Assembly (NCBI GenBank): GCA_016081115.2
Contig: CM071931.1
Location: forward strand, 13,276,284 to 13,340,283
From: Rehmannia glutinosa
Taxonomy: Eukaryota; Streptophyta; Magnoliopsida; Lamiales; Orobanchaceae
Direction of reading: 5' to 3'
Length of the DNA: 64,000 bases
This document shows, piece after piece, positions 44,000-56,165 of this stretch (positions are counted from its first letter, which is position 1; the number at the start of each line of letters is the position of its first letter). Both the position numbers and the translations under genes were made by a program. Under the pieces are notes generated by a model. It did no database searches. It had not been told where the DNA came from and saw nothing but the letters and a program-made list of their open reading frames with translations.

Positions 44000-46161
44000 T
44001 GTCTGTATGCTTGTGTGTGTGTTTTAGCAAATGCATTTTTGGTGTAATTGTGATATTTCTGAGTGTAGTGTCTGTGTGCATATGTGTGCTGAAGATAGCT
44101 CTTTTGCCTTTGGAATGACCTTTGCTGAGTCCTAGGCCTTTGCCATTTGGGCTTATATTCCATAGGTCTTTGCTGATATTTCACATTATTCCAATCAGCT
44201 TGGCTTGGATAATTTCTACCATTCCCATCATATGTGTTTCTTTGATAAAACTTCTGGGGTTTTTGGTAGCTCTGTTTATTCTTTACAGAGTACTTTCTAT
44301 TCGGAGTTTGCTAAGGAACTATGCTGAATTTCTTCTCAGTTGTCCTCTCAGCATTCTCAACTGGCCGTTTACCTTTTCCCTTGTATCCAAGGCCAGTTTG
44401 TCTGTGATTGTGCTTTGAAGTGAATGTGGGTGTAACATTTTGTGTCTTGGATTTTTGAGATGTTTCATTACTTGAAGATCATTTTTCCAAAGTCACTCTG
44501 GGAGCTTGACTGTGCATAGAGGAATTAAATACTAAGCCTGTCTTATCTCCACATTCTCTTTGACTCATAATAAGGTCATCCAATGATTTAGATGCCTTTG
44601 TAAATGATGCAATCACATTTTTGAGATCATTTTCCCTCTTCTATAGCAGCTATCTCTGCTATTAGTTTAGCATTCTCAGCCTTTAGCTCTTTGTTCTCAT
44701 CAGCTATTTGACTTAGAGTACTCAGTTCCTTAGTCACCGAGTTTTGCTTTTGAAATGGGCATTGTTTTCCTCGTTTAATAGTGTGTGTGAGGATTTAATG
44801 TGCTCAAAGTCTTTCATCATTTTGCCTAATAAATCATAAAGATCAGTGGGTGATGAAGTGTGTGTATCAGAGTCACTATCACTAGTGTCTGAATGAGATA
44901 AGTTGGAGTGTACCTCATCTTCTTGGTCTGATTTGTCTTGTTCTTTGGCCATGAGACAGATTAGGGCTTCTTCTTCAGAGTCACTCGAGTAGTCAGTTTC
45001 ACTGCTCTCTGAGTCTGCTGCTTCGTTTGACTTTGTTGTCTCAGCCGTCTCGGCAGCTAACATGGCCTTTTTCTTGTCTTGTCTTCTTTCTCTGAAGACT
45101 CTTCTCTCATCTTCGTTCCTGTACTTGTTGACTATTGGATATGGACAGTCAATAGCAAATGTCCTGGTTGTCTGCAATTCCAACACAGGTTTTCAACTTT
45201 TTGGTCAGCTCTTTCATTTCTTGAGTTGTTAGCTCTTTGATATTCGACCTTTTGATGTTCAGCTTTCTTTGGTGGCCTATCTTCCCTTGACTTTGTGGGG
45301 GCTGAATGTCTTCTGGAGGATTCACCTTTGTTTCTCTTGTAGTTCTTGTTGAAGAACTTGTTAAATCTTTTAACCATCAGGGCAATCTCCTCCTGGTCAA
45401 TGACTTCTTTGACCTCAGCTCTATTTCCATCCTTAACTATAAGTGCAGCTGTTTTGGGTACAGCTGTCTCTTCTTGATCTTTTCTTCTCAGCTCAAATTC
45501 ATAAGCTTTGAGGTCTGAGAACAGCTCATGATTGGATGTTTTTTATAGGTCCATTGAATGTCTGAGAGCCATGACTTTCATTTCCCATTCAGCTGGGAGG
45601 CTTCTCAGAATCTTCATACACATTTCCTTTTGTGTATATTCTTTTCCAAGTGCAGATAGCTCGTTTGTGATCTCAGTAAATCTAGCATCCAACTGATCCA
45701 GGATTTCTCCTGTAATCATTTTAAAATTCTCAAATTTCTGAACAGCAACAGATAGTTTATTTTCTTTAATTTGCTCGAGATCCTTCACAAATTAAAGTTA
45801 ATTTATCCCAGATTTCTTTGGCTGTCTTGCATGACTTGACTTTGTTGAACATGGCTTTGTCCAAAGTCTTGTAAAGTATATCCTTGGCCACATTGTCCAT
45901 GTTGTATCTTTTTTTGTCATCATTTGTCCATTCAGCTCTAGGTTTTTCAACCATAGCTGGTCTAGGATCAGCAGCCTCTTCTCCTTCAGTTGCTTGTGTT
46001 CGTCTAACAGTAGTGTTGACTTTGAGTATTTGCAGTGGCCCATCTTCTATCACAATCCACATCTCATCATGTAAAGCTGATAGGTGATCCTGCATACAAA
46101 TTTTCCAATCATCAAATTCTTCAATGGAGAACATAGGAATACGAGTTAGATTTGCTTCCAT
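44000..46161 (-). pseudogene. Element A gag, broken
   Basis: Starts at ATG 46161 (MEANLTRIPMFSIEEFDDWK); the frame extends upstream to 46200. Blocks at 46200-45766, 45788-45543, 45377-45132 and 45186-44734 alternate frames. They show the copia Gag core, the knuckle start CWNCRQPGH followed by a frame change before the last Cys (FAIDCPYP is found in the next frame), and an acidic Ser/Asp/Glu-rich part. The C-terminal coiled-coil and His/Gln-rich tail follow to about 44000. At least three frameshifts. Confidence 0.85.
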
Positions 46162-46260
46162 AGTGATAATTTTGCTTTCGCAAGAATCAAAGAATTCCAA
46201 GTGTTAAATTTTTGAAATGCAAAGATCTAGTTCAGTAACCAGTGCGGAAGGCTCAATGAA

Positions 46261-46278
46261 CCAACCGCTCTGATACCA
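46261..46278 (-). other. Primer binding site of element A
   Basis: On the minus strand TGGTATCAGAGCGGTTGG begins two bases after the 5' LTR; the first 12 bases match the initiator tRNA-Met complement exactly. Confidence 0.88.
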
Positions 46279-46280
46279 CT

Positions 46281-47759
46281 TGTAGGTCCCAAGGGGTGTA
46301 TTAGAAGGTTTAGAAGGGGGGGTTGAATAAACCTTCTTCAGATTTTTCGATCAATCAGAGTTGTATCAAGTCAGCTGAGTTACTATAGCAGTCTCAAGTG
46401 AGCTGATTGTAAAGTAACTTAGTGGTTATATAAAACAGCTTATAGAACTGACTTGGTTTTTCAAAGCGGAAGTCTTAACACCCTTTTAGAAATTAACAAA
46501 ATATGATTTTAACACTTGTTCTTGTATGTTTAGCTTGTTATCACTTAGGATGTATCTCAATTCAGCAAGTAAATAAATAATGCAGGAATTAAAATGTTGA
46601 AAGTAAATAGACACAATATTTATAGAGGTTCGAAGATGGGGTAATTCTTCTAATCCTCTCTTCTCCAACTCCTGGAGGAATCCACTATGTATTGATCAGA
46701 TTACAAAGTGGTTCACAGTCTAGAACCAAGTCTTGATCACCAAGCTGACTTGTTCCTTTGACTCAGTCTAGAGATGCCTTAATCACCCAGCCGGCTTCTC
46801 TTGCGACTCAGCTTCTTCACGAGGCAGCTGCCTTGTTACTACAGCCCACTTGATCAAGTTGTTGGATTTGATCACCCAGCCCTCCAAGCAACTTGAATTT
46901 TTACTACACTTCCACTCTAGAAATGTAGACCCCATAGTTTTAAAGTTTTCTCTTCAACTTTTATGATTTCAAAGTCCTTCACAATGTGTTGGATGTTGAA
47001 ATACTGATAGATTTGGACTTGAAGAAATGTGATTTTTCTGCTCAGCTTTGTATGCGTATTTATTTCGTTTTTTCCTGTTCTTCTTCTCAAGTTTGTGTAC
47101 GCATAATCAGTATTGTGTTCTTCGTGTGTATTTGTTTCCTTCTTGTTCCTTTTTGAATCTTCAGTCCTTATATAGTATCATTTGAAATATTGTCCGTTGA
47201 AGAGATAGACAATTATTCAAATGATAATCCAGCTAGACATCGATTTCCTCCCTTGTGCTTTTCAGGCATGTGAGACATCCACTACCTCGTACTCTTGAAT
47301 GTCCAGCTTTTTGCTTATTTTAATGCACGTCTTGCATTACTTTATTCTTAGTGCCAGAAATCATGGGGATATTACTTAAATAAGTAACCTTCCATGTTAT
47401 ATTTGCAACGGCTTGAATTCAGTTGTCTTCATTTAATCGTACATCAGACGATTTGATTTGCACTTCAACTCAGCTCCACGAGTTGTCTTGGTTTGTTTCC
47501 ATCACAGCTGATTCACAGCTGATACTACCCCAGTCGAGTTTCAAAGCTTCTTCCTTGTCAACACTCAGCTGTTTTACAACGGAGTTCTTCGCTATACTTC
47601 TTCCGGTTGACTCCTTGTACTCCATAGGCATAACTGACTTGTCTCAGCTCATTTAGCCCTATCTATTACAATAAAAATTACAAAGAAAATGGGGTGCCAA
47701 CATACTAATCTAAGTTTTACATGGAGTTCATCAAAATCTAAATAATAAATTTCCTAACA
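46281..47759 (-). repeat. 5' LTR of element A
   Basis: On the plus strand TGTAGGTCCCAAGG to TTCCTAACA. The minus-strand TATA box CTATATAAG is at 47167-47175, so transcription would start near 47140. It differs from the other LTR mainly by scattered single bases and one short complex change near 47430. Confidence 0.92.
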
Positions 47760-47764
47760 CATGG

Positions 47765-48010
47765 ATATATGTATTGGTGCATATTTAGCATTGTTATAAC
47801 GGCATGAATATGTGTTTTGATGCATTGATAAATTTGGTAATGAGTATATAATGTCCATGCAATGCATAATGACGAATGGTGTTTAAATAACATTATTTTT
47901 GTATTCAATTAGAGTTCATACAGTTCTAAATTAGTTTAATTGGTGTATTTTTTTATATATTGTGCTTGAGTTCTGCATTCTTTAATATAGTTCATGTTTC
48001 TCAATACTAG
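47765..48010 (+). repeat. Continuation of the ~350-bp tandem repeat after element A
   Basis: ATATATGTATTGGTGCATATTTAGCATTG and the following bases match 19515-19758 (ATATATATTGGTGCATATTTAGTATTG...), so this is the distal part of the repeat unit whose start ends at 19862. Confidence 0.7.
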
Positions 48011-48024
48011 GTTTATAATTTTCA

Positions 48025-48141
48025 ATGGCAAGAGGAAACATGAAAAGACCTGCATCTCCAGGGCTGAGCGAGGGTACGCGTAATGTTAACAAGAAGTCCA
48101 AGACTGCCAAATCTGCTTTGAAATTTCGATGCCCAAACTGA
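48025..48141 (+). other. Small basic open frame of unknown meaning
   Basis: A 38-codon frame, Lys/Arg/Ser-rich (MARGNMKRPASPG...), follows a T-rich stretch. A related start (ATGGCTAAAAGAGGTAGAAAA, 50015) follows a similar T-rich stretch at 49946-50000. The pair may be remnants of a first exon duplicated within a repeat. No family recognised. Confidence 0.25.
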
Positions 48142-48169
48142 GAAAATTGTAGCTTATATTTTTTTGGCC

Positions 48170-48360
48170 CATTTTATTTTATTGTACCCGTGGAAATGAA
48201 TTGATGAAAACTTAGCTATAAGTTGGTATACATTTAGTAAATAGTTGGTATACAATTAGTTCAGTTGTTTTTATTTTAATCGTGGATATGAATTGATGAA
48301 AACTTAGCTATAGATTGGTATACAGTTAGACAATTGTTGGTATATAGTTAGTTTTTATGC
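48170..48360 (+). repeat. Tandem duplication of about 105 bp
   Basis: Two copies of a unit containing GAATTGATGAAAACTTAGCTATA followed by TTGGTATACA-TTAG motifs. No gene is seen. Confidence 0.65.
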
Positions 48361-48539
48361 GACATACAAATGCATTTGCTGCATCCTGTTTCCTTTTTTT
48401 GGTTGACTCGTTTGATGTTAACATTGTTTTTTTTCCGGCAATTTTGTTTTATGAGTTTTTCAGTTGGATCTGTTCTCTCGATTTTTGCAAGCACGTGGGT
48501 GTTATCAGGCAATGCGTAATATTGAAAAATATGCATATT

Positions 48540-48970
48540 TGTACACCAAATCAGTCAAATGTATACACAAAATAATTTTCAAATATACAATATTGTCAAT
48601 ATTAGTATACAATATTCTCAATTAAACATCTAACAATGCACTACTGAATACTTATATTATCACCAAATATTGGACAAGTGTACACCAAAATATGATTTGA
48701 GGGTAACGTAATGGAATTGTTGTTATACCATTTTATGATTATAAAGCACCAAAATATGCACATGTATACACCAAAATATGCTTCCAATGTACAATATTGT
48801 CAATATTTTTATACCAATTTAAGTACCAATATTTAGTCTCAAATAAACATCCAAACACGTCATATTTCATGTTATATTAGCACCAAAATATACATATCTA
48901 TACACGAAACAATGCGTCCATAGCACAATATTATAAACATTTGTATACCAAAATACACATATCTCCCATG
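48540..48970 (+). repeat. Degenerate AT-rich tandem array
   Basis: About three diverged copies of a ~190-bp unit built from TGTATACACCAAAATA, ACAATATTGTCAATATT and AATAAACATC phrases. No coding content. Confidence 0.55.
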
Positions 48971-50040
48971 TCGAACACCTTTTTTGTTGTTCAAAATGGC
49001 GGATAGGATTGTTTCTATGAATTTGATGCAAATTTCTTTTTTTTTTTTCTCGTTGTTTTTCGTCAATGAAGGGTGAGAGAATAATCCTAGATCCGTTATT
49101 TTTGCTCCTAATTTAGCGTTTCTGTTATGGAAAGCTGATAATCAATAATATTCCTTGATTATAGGTATGTAATTATGTTATTATTTTACTCTATTTTGAA
49201 AGTTACCGATTTGCCCTTTTTACATATAAAATAAATGTAAAATGGTGTATTTTTAGGCCTAATCTGAACCATTAATTGATTAGGATGGATGTATGGGATC
49301 TGTCCACACTGCCACATGGTAAGAGGCCTAATCTAAACAAAGCAGCGCAATATGACTCCATGTACGCTTTGCTGCTTTAGTTATCCAATCAACAGCGAGG
49401 GGATTTGCGATTTGCGAGAGGTTTTTAATACGTTTGTTGCTTTAGTTATGGTAATTTTTCCTTCAAGTTCTTTTTTTCCCCTTTTCTTTGTTTCTTTTAT
49501 TTTTTTTAAATTTTAAATAGAAATTTCTTCGATTTTAAGAAATAGGAATCGATATTTTATTGCGTATTGTTGTGTTCTAAGGAGACTGCGATTGCGACTT
49601 GAAATCTTTATCTAAGGTTTAGTTTGTGTCTTTCATTTATTTTTCTGTGATGGTGGTTAAGCTTTTGTTAATGGAGGTTCTAGGTTTTTTCTAGTTGAAT
49701 AAGACGGAGTGTATGTTTGATGTATACTTATATTTTAGTATAGGTTAATGTATACTTATATGTGTTTTGATGTATAAGTAGTTAAATTTTGATGTATGTA
49801 TTTATGTTGTTGAATACTTATGTGTTTTGATGTATACCTATATTTGTTGAAGAAGATGGTTTATGGTTTTTGAAAAAATTAGGAGATTTGTATAAGTAGT
49901 TTATATGTGTTTTGATGCTTATTTAGTTAATTTTTACTGTATGTTTTTTTATATATTATGCTCTGACACTTTATTTTTTGGTTTTTTGTGCCAGGACTGG
50001 TGTTTTGTTAATCATGGCTAAAAGAGGTAGAAAAATTGAA
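48971..50040. other. AT-rich repeat-associated DNA, no gene seen
   Basis: T-rich sequence with recurring TGATGTATACTTATA / GTTTTGATGTATA phrases (49700-49860) and a stretch near 49260-49330 with TGTCCACACTGCCACATGG. The latter partly recurs inverted or direct near 50915-50945 (AGTCCACACTGTCTAACC). Probably internal parts of a decayed transposon. Confidence 0.4.
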
Positions 50041-50055
50041 CAACGCGTCGAGGGC

Positions 50056-50250
50056 TACTGTATACATAGTCTGATATTAGTGTATAGTTAGACATAGTTT
50101 ACTGTATAGGTAGTCTGATTTTGTTGTATAGTTAGACATAATTTTACTGTATAGGTAGTCTGATTTTGTTGTACAATTAGACATAGTTTACTGTATATAT
50201 AGCATGAATTTATTGTATAGTTAGACATAGTTTACTGTACAATAATTTAG
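50056..50250 (+). repeat. Tandem array of a ~46-bp unit
   Basis: About four copies of TTTACTGTATAGGTAGTCTGA followed by TTTTGTTGTATAGTTAGACATA with small variations. Confidence 0.75.
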
Positions 50251-50334
50251 TTAATTGATTCGTGTCTATTAGTTGTTGATTTTTTAATTATTGTTATTTG
50301 GTATACCGTAATTATTGGTCTGCCCAGAATAATC

Positions 50335-50830
50335 TTGTTAATTGATTCCTTAATTCACGATCCCCACATAATTTTGATTGACAATTGTAATATGCAGTAC
50401 AAATATGTTAAATATACAGTATAATAGTGTTAAATATACAGTATAATAGTGTTAAATATACAGTAAATATATGTTAAATATACAGTACAATAATGAGCGT
50501 AATTTTCTCTCTCTATATAACTAATTTACTTAATTCACGGTCCCCACATGTTAATGAGCGTGATTCTCTGTCTCTATAATTGATTCCTTAATTCACGGTC
50601 CCCACATGTTTTTGTTTTGACCATTTTAATATGCAGTAAAATTTTGTTAAACATACAGTAAAATAGTGTTAAATATACAGTAAATATATGATAAATGTAC
50701 AACATACTGCATGGCAGAGCACATACGTGATTTTCTTTCTCCAGCGAGATTTTATCTCTCCCCACGTGATTCTCTCTATTCCAATAACTGATTCTATATT
50801 TGAACGGTCCCCACATATTTATTTTGATAA
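50335..50830 (+). repeat. Complex tandem repeats with GGTCCCCACAT boxes
   Basis: The phrase TTAATTCACGGTCCCCACAT or close variants occurs near 50353, 50533, 50592 and 50799. TGTTAAATATACAGTA repeats (22-bp spacing) lie between about 50405 and 50490 and again near 50645-50690. No gene is seen. Confidence 0.65.
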
Positions 50831-50968
50831 GTTTATCCTTTCTGTGATTTAATTAAATGGTTAATGTATTATTATCCCAAATTATTCCTAGCATTTGATG
50901 TAAATGAGGGAGGGCTGAGATTAGTCCACACTGTCTAACCATAAAATGTGGTCTCATCGGATCCTCCC

Positions 50969-50977
<9 letters not shown>

Positions 50978-51003
<26 letters not shown>
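50978..51003. repeat. (TA)n microsatellite
   Basis: A TA run after CACACACA, directly following a GGATCCTCCCCACACA stretch. Confidence 0.9.
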
Positions 51004-51212
51004 GCTTGCTTGATAATTTTTTTTAAAGGTTTTGTAAGCTCCAAATAAGATGTTAGAAACTTATAAGTTGGTTAAAAAAATGGGGATTCCTAATTATTTT
51101 CAAATAAGATTTTACTTTAGCTCTCAACTGATATTATAGATGACGAAATCCACATTGATAACCAAATAAAATGGGACAGGAATCCCTAGTTAATTCGAGA
51201 ATGAGAGGATGA

Positions 51213-51957
51213 TGTTGGAATTTGGTTGCAAAATGGGTGTTGACCCGATTGTGACCAACTAATTAAGTGGTTTCCATTAGTGAAAAATGGAATGAAATTA
51301 TTTGTAAAAATTCTACTAAAAAAGTAGATGAGAATAGCATTTGGAATTTCTCAAAATCAATTCTGAATGAATCAGAAATTAATGCTAGAAGTTAGCCACT
51401 TAATACTAGAAAATGGTATGGAAAATGGAAAATGTGGGAAAAGAGAAATGCTCTATCCCACATAGAAAAAGGAGGCAAAGTTTGCTCACTTGATATATCC
51501 CAAGTTGGACTTATAGGTTTCGGCCCTTGGGGGCACCCAAGTTTTTAAAGGGGTGAGGACCTACATGCTTGTGGGTTTGGTTCAAAAGCACACGTGCGCG
51601 CGCGCCGGCCAGCTCGGCTCGACCCAGCCTGGCCCGGGTCGAGGGTCGCGGGCCTGGGCTTGGGCTTCAAGGCCCTTATTCTTTTTGGACCAAAAACCTT
51701 TAAAATAAATAATTAATTAATTTTTAATTAATTAATTAAAGTTTCCAATAGGAAAGTGTTCATTTTCATTTGCATCCACGTACGGGCACACGCACGGGTC
51801 GTGCGTCTTGTCGTGCGTCGATGCGAAAGGCTGAACAGATGCGCATGTTCGGTGTAAACATGTCTTTTCAAGCCAAAATGATCTTTCCATATGGGCACCT
51901 TATTGCCTATATAATTTGAACCCCTGCAGATGAAATGATATATAAAATAATCGAAAT
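51213..51957 (+). repeat. Left LTR of element C (part alignable to the right LTR)
   Basis: Includes a GC-rich block (about 51590-51660), an AATTAATTAATT palindrome (51708-51738) and a TATA box in TTGCCTATATAATTTG (51906-51914). The LTR probably continues past 51957 to some point before 52284, but the right LTR is truncated and I see no clear primer site, so the true end is unknown. Confidence 0.75.
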
Positions 51958-52283
51958 ACATCAGATTAAAAACCGGTCATTGCATTTCTGCATATTGATC
52001 TACCTTCATGTTCACAACCTTGAAAGTCAGAAACATTTTGTTGTTCGTTGTGTTTCGGGTTTGCAAGTGTTGTAAACTTGAAATCGAAATAGTTGTTGTA
52101 TCTTAGAGACGAACCCTGGAACCGTTAGCACTTTGTATACGGGGCAGTTTTCGTCTTGTGGAGACCGAATCGAATTCAGGCATTGACTCAATCCAAACAC
52201 TAAGCCATTCCCTTAAACAAAAACCTTTCCATATTTTTTTACCCAAAAATCGCAAGACGAAAAATTTGTTTCTGTTCAAGACG

Positions 52284-53130
52284 ATGGCTTCAGTTTCGTT
52301 CACTCCGATGGTTGCTGCTCCTGCTCATGGCGAAAAGCCGCCCAAGTTCTCCGGTGTTGACTTCAAACGCTGGCAACAGAAGATGATGTTCTCCTTACCA
52401 CCTTGGGGATGTATCATTTTCTGAAGGAGGACCCCCAACTGTTGTCGATGAAGAAATCGACAACCAATGAAGAATCGTTGTGGATGCTTGGCATAACAAT
52501 GATTTTCTGTGTCAAAACTATATTTTGAACGGGCTAGAAGACACCCTCTACAATGTTTATAGTTCGTTCAAAACATCCAAAGAGTTGTGGGACTCTTTGG
52601 AGAAATACAAAACGAAAGATGCTCGGCACAAAAAAAAATTTTGTCCGCAAATTTCTCGAGTACAAGATAGTGATCAACTAAATTCAAGAGATTCATATCA
52701 TACTTCACGACTTAGTATCTGAAGGGATGATTCTGAACGAGTCCTTTCAAGTGGCTGCAATAATCGAGAAATTGCCGCCATTGTGGAAGGATTTTAAGAA
52801 TTACCTCAAGCACAAGCGCAGAGAGATGGGACTTGAGGATCTGATTGTTCGGGTTTGGATTGAGGAAGACAACCGAAATTAGAAGTGAAATCCAGTAAGT
52901 CTGGAATGGAGGCCAAGGCCAATCTTGGTGAATCGAACACTAGCAAGAAACGCAAGCACTCTGGGAGAGACAAAGGAAAGACCAAAAAGTTCAAGGGAAA
53001 TTGCTACAACTGTGGCAAACCGAACCACATGGCCAAGGATTGCCGACACCCAAAAAAGGGCAATCAAGGTAGCAACCAACAAGCCAATGTGACGGAGGAC
53101 AAGTCAATTCCAATCGACATGTCAGAGCTC
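52284..53130 (+). pseudogene. Element C gag, broken
   Basis: ATG at 52284 (MASVSFTPMVAAPAHGEKPPKFSG) opens the copia Gag, which changes frame near 52400 and again near 52600-52700. 52885-53130 carries a basic stretch and an intact zinc knuckle, C-x2-C-x4-H-x4-C, at 53002-53043. Function: particle formation and RNA binding. Confidence 0.8.
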
Positions 53131-53577
53131 GATCTCACCGCCGTTGTGTTTGAAGCTAATATGGTGGATAACCTAAAGGAGTGGTGGATAGATACCGGGA
53201 CTACTCGTCACATCTATGCCGACAAAGAGATGTTCTCCTCCTACACTTCGATAAATGGAAGGAAGCTTTTCATGGGAAACTCTTCGACTTCCAACATCGT
53301 AGCGCCTGGCAAGGTTGTACTCAAGATGACTTCCGGAAAGGAGCTTATGCTTGTAGATGTGCTGCATGTCCCGGACATCTGCAAGAATTTGGTTTTTGGT
53401 ACTTTGCTTAGTAAGGCCGGGTTTAGACTGGTGTTTGAGTCCGACAAGTTTGTAATGACCAATAATAGTCAGTTTCTGTGTAAGGGCTACCTTGATAAGG
53501 GACTTTTCAAGATGTATGTAATGTCTGTTTTCCGCCAAGAGGCGAAGAATAAAAACGTTACTTCTGGATTGTTCTAA
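53131..53577 (+). pseudogene. Element C protease and pre-integrase region
   Basis: In the same open frame as the zinc knuckle. WWIDTGTTRHI places the catalytic Asp at residue 103 (nt 53191) of the 230-codon block 52885-53577. A VLHVPDICKNLVFGTLLSKAGF stretch, typical of the region between protease and integrase, follows. The frame ends near 53577. Confidence 0.8.
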
Positions 53578-54560
53578 TTTATGGCATGATAGATTAGGAC
53601 ACGTAAACTTCAACATAATTAAAAGGTTAGTGAATCTGGAATTAATACCTACGTTTAAAACAAATTCACAAGACAAATGAGAAATTTGTGTTGAAGCAAA
53701 ATTGGCCAAAGCACCACTTCATTCGCTAACGAGAAGTACCAAACCACTCGAGTTAATTCACACAGATGTGTGAGATTTAAAACTTGTGCAAACTCGAGGT
53801 GGGAAAAAGTACTTTATAACATTTAAGACGATTGCACAAGATATTGCTATGTATATCTTTTGAAAAGCAAAGATGACGCTTTAGTAGCTTTTAAAACTTA
53901 TAAGAATAAAGTTGAAAATCAACTTAATTTGAAAATTAAGATGATTCGAAGTGATAGAGGCAAAGAGTATGTTGCTCCGTTTGAAGAATTTTGCTCGAAA
54001 GCATGTATAATTCATCAAACGACTGCTCCCTACTCACCTCAATCAAATGGAGTTGCAGAACGCAAAAATCATACTCTTAAGGAGATGATGAATGTGATGT
54101 TGATAAGTTCTGGCTTACCCCAAAACTTGTGGGGGGGAAGCCATACTTTCTGCAAACTACATTCTTAATAAGATCCCACACAAAGGTAAAAATAAAACTC
54201 CATATGAGTTATGGAAGGGACGTAAACCGTCATATAAATTCTTCAAAGTGTGGGGGTGTTTGGCTAAAGTTGAAGTACCTAAGCCGAAACAAGTGAGAAT
54301 CGGTCCGAAGATGATCGATTGTACTTTCATTGGATATGCTAACAATAGTAGTGCATATCGCTTTTTAGTGCACAAGTCAGCAATTCCAGATATAAATGAA
54401 GGTATGATCGTTGAATCAATGAATACTATATTCTTTGAGAATATCTTTCCGAATAAAGAAAGGAAAGAAGAAAGTTCGAGTAAACGAACTTATGAAACTG
54501 CAAGGTTACCTCAAAGTGATGTTGAAGAGAAACTAAGACGCAGTAAAAGGACAAAGTAGC
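53578..54560 (+). pseudogene. Element C integrase, broken
   Basis: WHDRLGHVNF (about 53583) marks the zinc-binding start. Stops follow at several places to 53850. 53860-54168 has the core MIRSDRGKEYVAPFEEFCSKA and NGVAERKNHTLKEMM, with the second Asp and the Glu of the triad. A frame change at about 54135 leads to 54248-54559 (WGCLAKVEVPKPKQ...), the C-terminal domain. Confidence 0.82.
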
Positions 54561-56165
54561 TAAGTCTTTTAGATCTGATTTTCTAACTTATATGTTAGAA
54601 AATGAACCCAAAACTATTCAAGAAGCATTGTCTAGTCCAGAAGCTCCTCTTTGGAAAGAAGATATCAATAATGAGATAGATTCCATCATGCAAAATCACA
54701 TTTGGGAGTTAGTTGATCTCCCACCGGGTTGCAAACCTTTGGGATGCAAGTGGATCCTTAAAAAGAAGTATAAAGCAGATGGATCTATTGACAAGTATAA
54801 AGTCCGTTTGGTAGCTAAAGGGTTTAGACAAAAGGAGGGATATGATTTTTTCGATACATATTCTCCTGTTATGAGGATTACGTCCATTCGTGTTCTCATT
54901 GCTATTGCTGCCTTGCATAACCTTGAGATACATCAAATGGACGTTAAGACTGCCTTCTTGAATGGTGAGCTTGAAGAGGAGATCTATATGGAACAACCCG
55001 AGGGGTACATTGCACCCGGTCAAGAGCGAATGATGTGTAAACTAGTTAAGTCACTTTTGTGGACTAAAACAAGCACTTAAGCAATGGCATGCAAAGTTTG
55101 ACTCGACTATGAAGTCAAACGGTTTCAAGATCAACGAATGTGACAAGTGTGTCTACATTAAAGGTTCTACATGTGATTACGTCATAGTATGCCTTTATGT
55201 AGATGATATGTTGATTATGGGAAGTAGTCATGATTTAATCATGAATATTTTTTTTTTGGAGGGAATATTTAGAACATGTTAAAGAAGAACTTTGACATGA
55301 AAGATATGGGATTATCTGATGTTATATTAGAGATTAAAATCTCTAGAACTTCAGATGGAATTGTCTTGTCACAATCCCATTATGTCGAAAGCATACTTAG
55401 AAAGTTTAATACTTTTGATAGTCTTCCGGCTAAGACACTTATAGATATAAGTCTACACTTGGCCAAGAATAGAGGCGAACCAGTTTCTCAGCTAGAATAT
55501 GCAAGGGTAATTGGCAGTCTGATGTACTTAATGAATTATACACGTCCAGACATAGCATATTCAGTGAGTAAGCTAAGTAGGTTCACAAGTAACCCGAGTA
55601 CGGATCACTGGAAAACTGTGACAAGGGGTACTTAAATATTTAAAGTATATTATGAACTATGGAATACTTTATACGAGATATCCAGCAGTATTAGAAGGAT
55701 ACTGTGGTGCCAATTGGATATCTGACACAAAAGACTCCAAGTCCACAAGTAGATATGTTTTCACAATAGGTGGAGGAGCAGTGTCGTGAAGTCTTCTAAG
55801 CAAATGTGCATAGCTCGATCCACTATGAAATTCGAGTTCATTGCTTTAGATAAAACTGGAGAAGAAGCAGAATGGCTTAGAAACTTCTTAGAGGATATTC
55901 CTTGTTGGAATAAGTCGGTGCTGCTGTTTTGATACATTGTGATAGTCAATCAGCAATTGGAAAGGCACAAAGTAGAATGTATAATGGTAAGTCTAGACAT
56001 ATACGTCGAAAACACAATACCATTAGACAGTTGATTTCGAATAGGGTTATTTCGGTTGACTACATGAAGTCAAAAGAAAACCTTGTGGATCCGCTTACAA
56101 AAGGTATAAATCGAGATCAATTGTATGAATTGTTAAGGGGAATGGGTTTAAAATCCGCAAACTAA
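54561..56165 (+). pseudogene. Element C reverse transcriptase and RNase H, broken
   Basis: 54592-55080 is open for 162 codons with the RT N-terminus and HQMDVKTAFLNGELEEEIYMEQPEG. After a frame change, YVDDMLIMG is seen at 55196-55207. 55276-55635 holds the thumb and RYxGSLMYLMNYTRPDIAYSV-type block. RNase H is broken near 55640-55930 and ends in an intact block, 55929-56165 (IHCDSQSAIGKAQSRMYNGKSRHIRRKH... VDPLTKGINRDQL). Several shifts and stops. Confidence 0.85.

Larger units (their letters stand above)
19863..47759 (-). mobile_element. Sirevirus-type Ty1/copia element A, minus strand, hosting element B
   Basis: Flanked by the 5-bp duplication catgg (19858-19862 and 47760-47764). LTRs are 46281-47759 (5') and 19863-21343 (3'). 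A tRNA-Met primer site abuts the 5' LTR, and a purine tract in the Sirevirus-type CATCATCAAAAAGGGG context precedes the 3' LTR. Order on the minus strand: gag (from 46161), protease, integrase, RT, RNase H (to 40651), then a long accessory region. That region is split by element B (24196-37873). Without B the element is about 14.2 kb, large for copia but normal for Sireviruses. Its two LTRs look very similar, so insertion was fairly recent. Confidence 0.9.
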
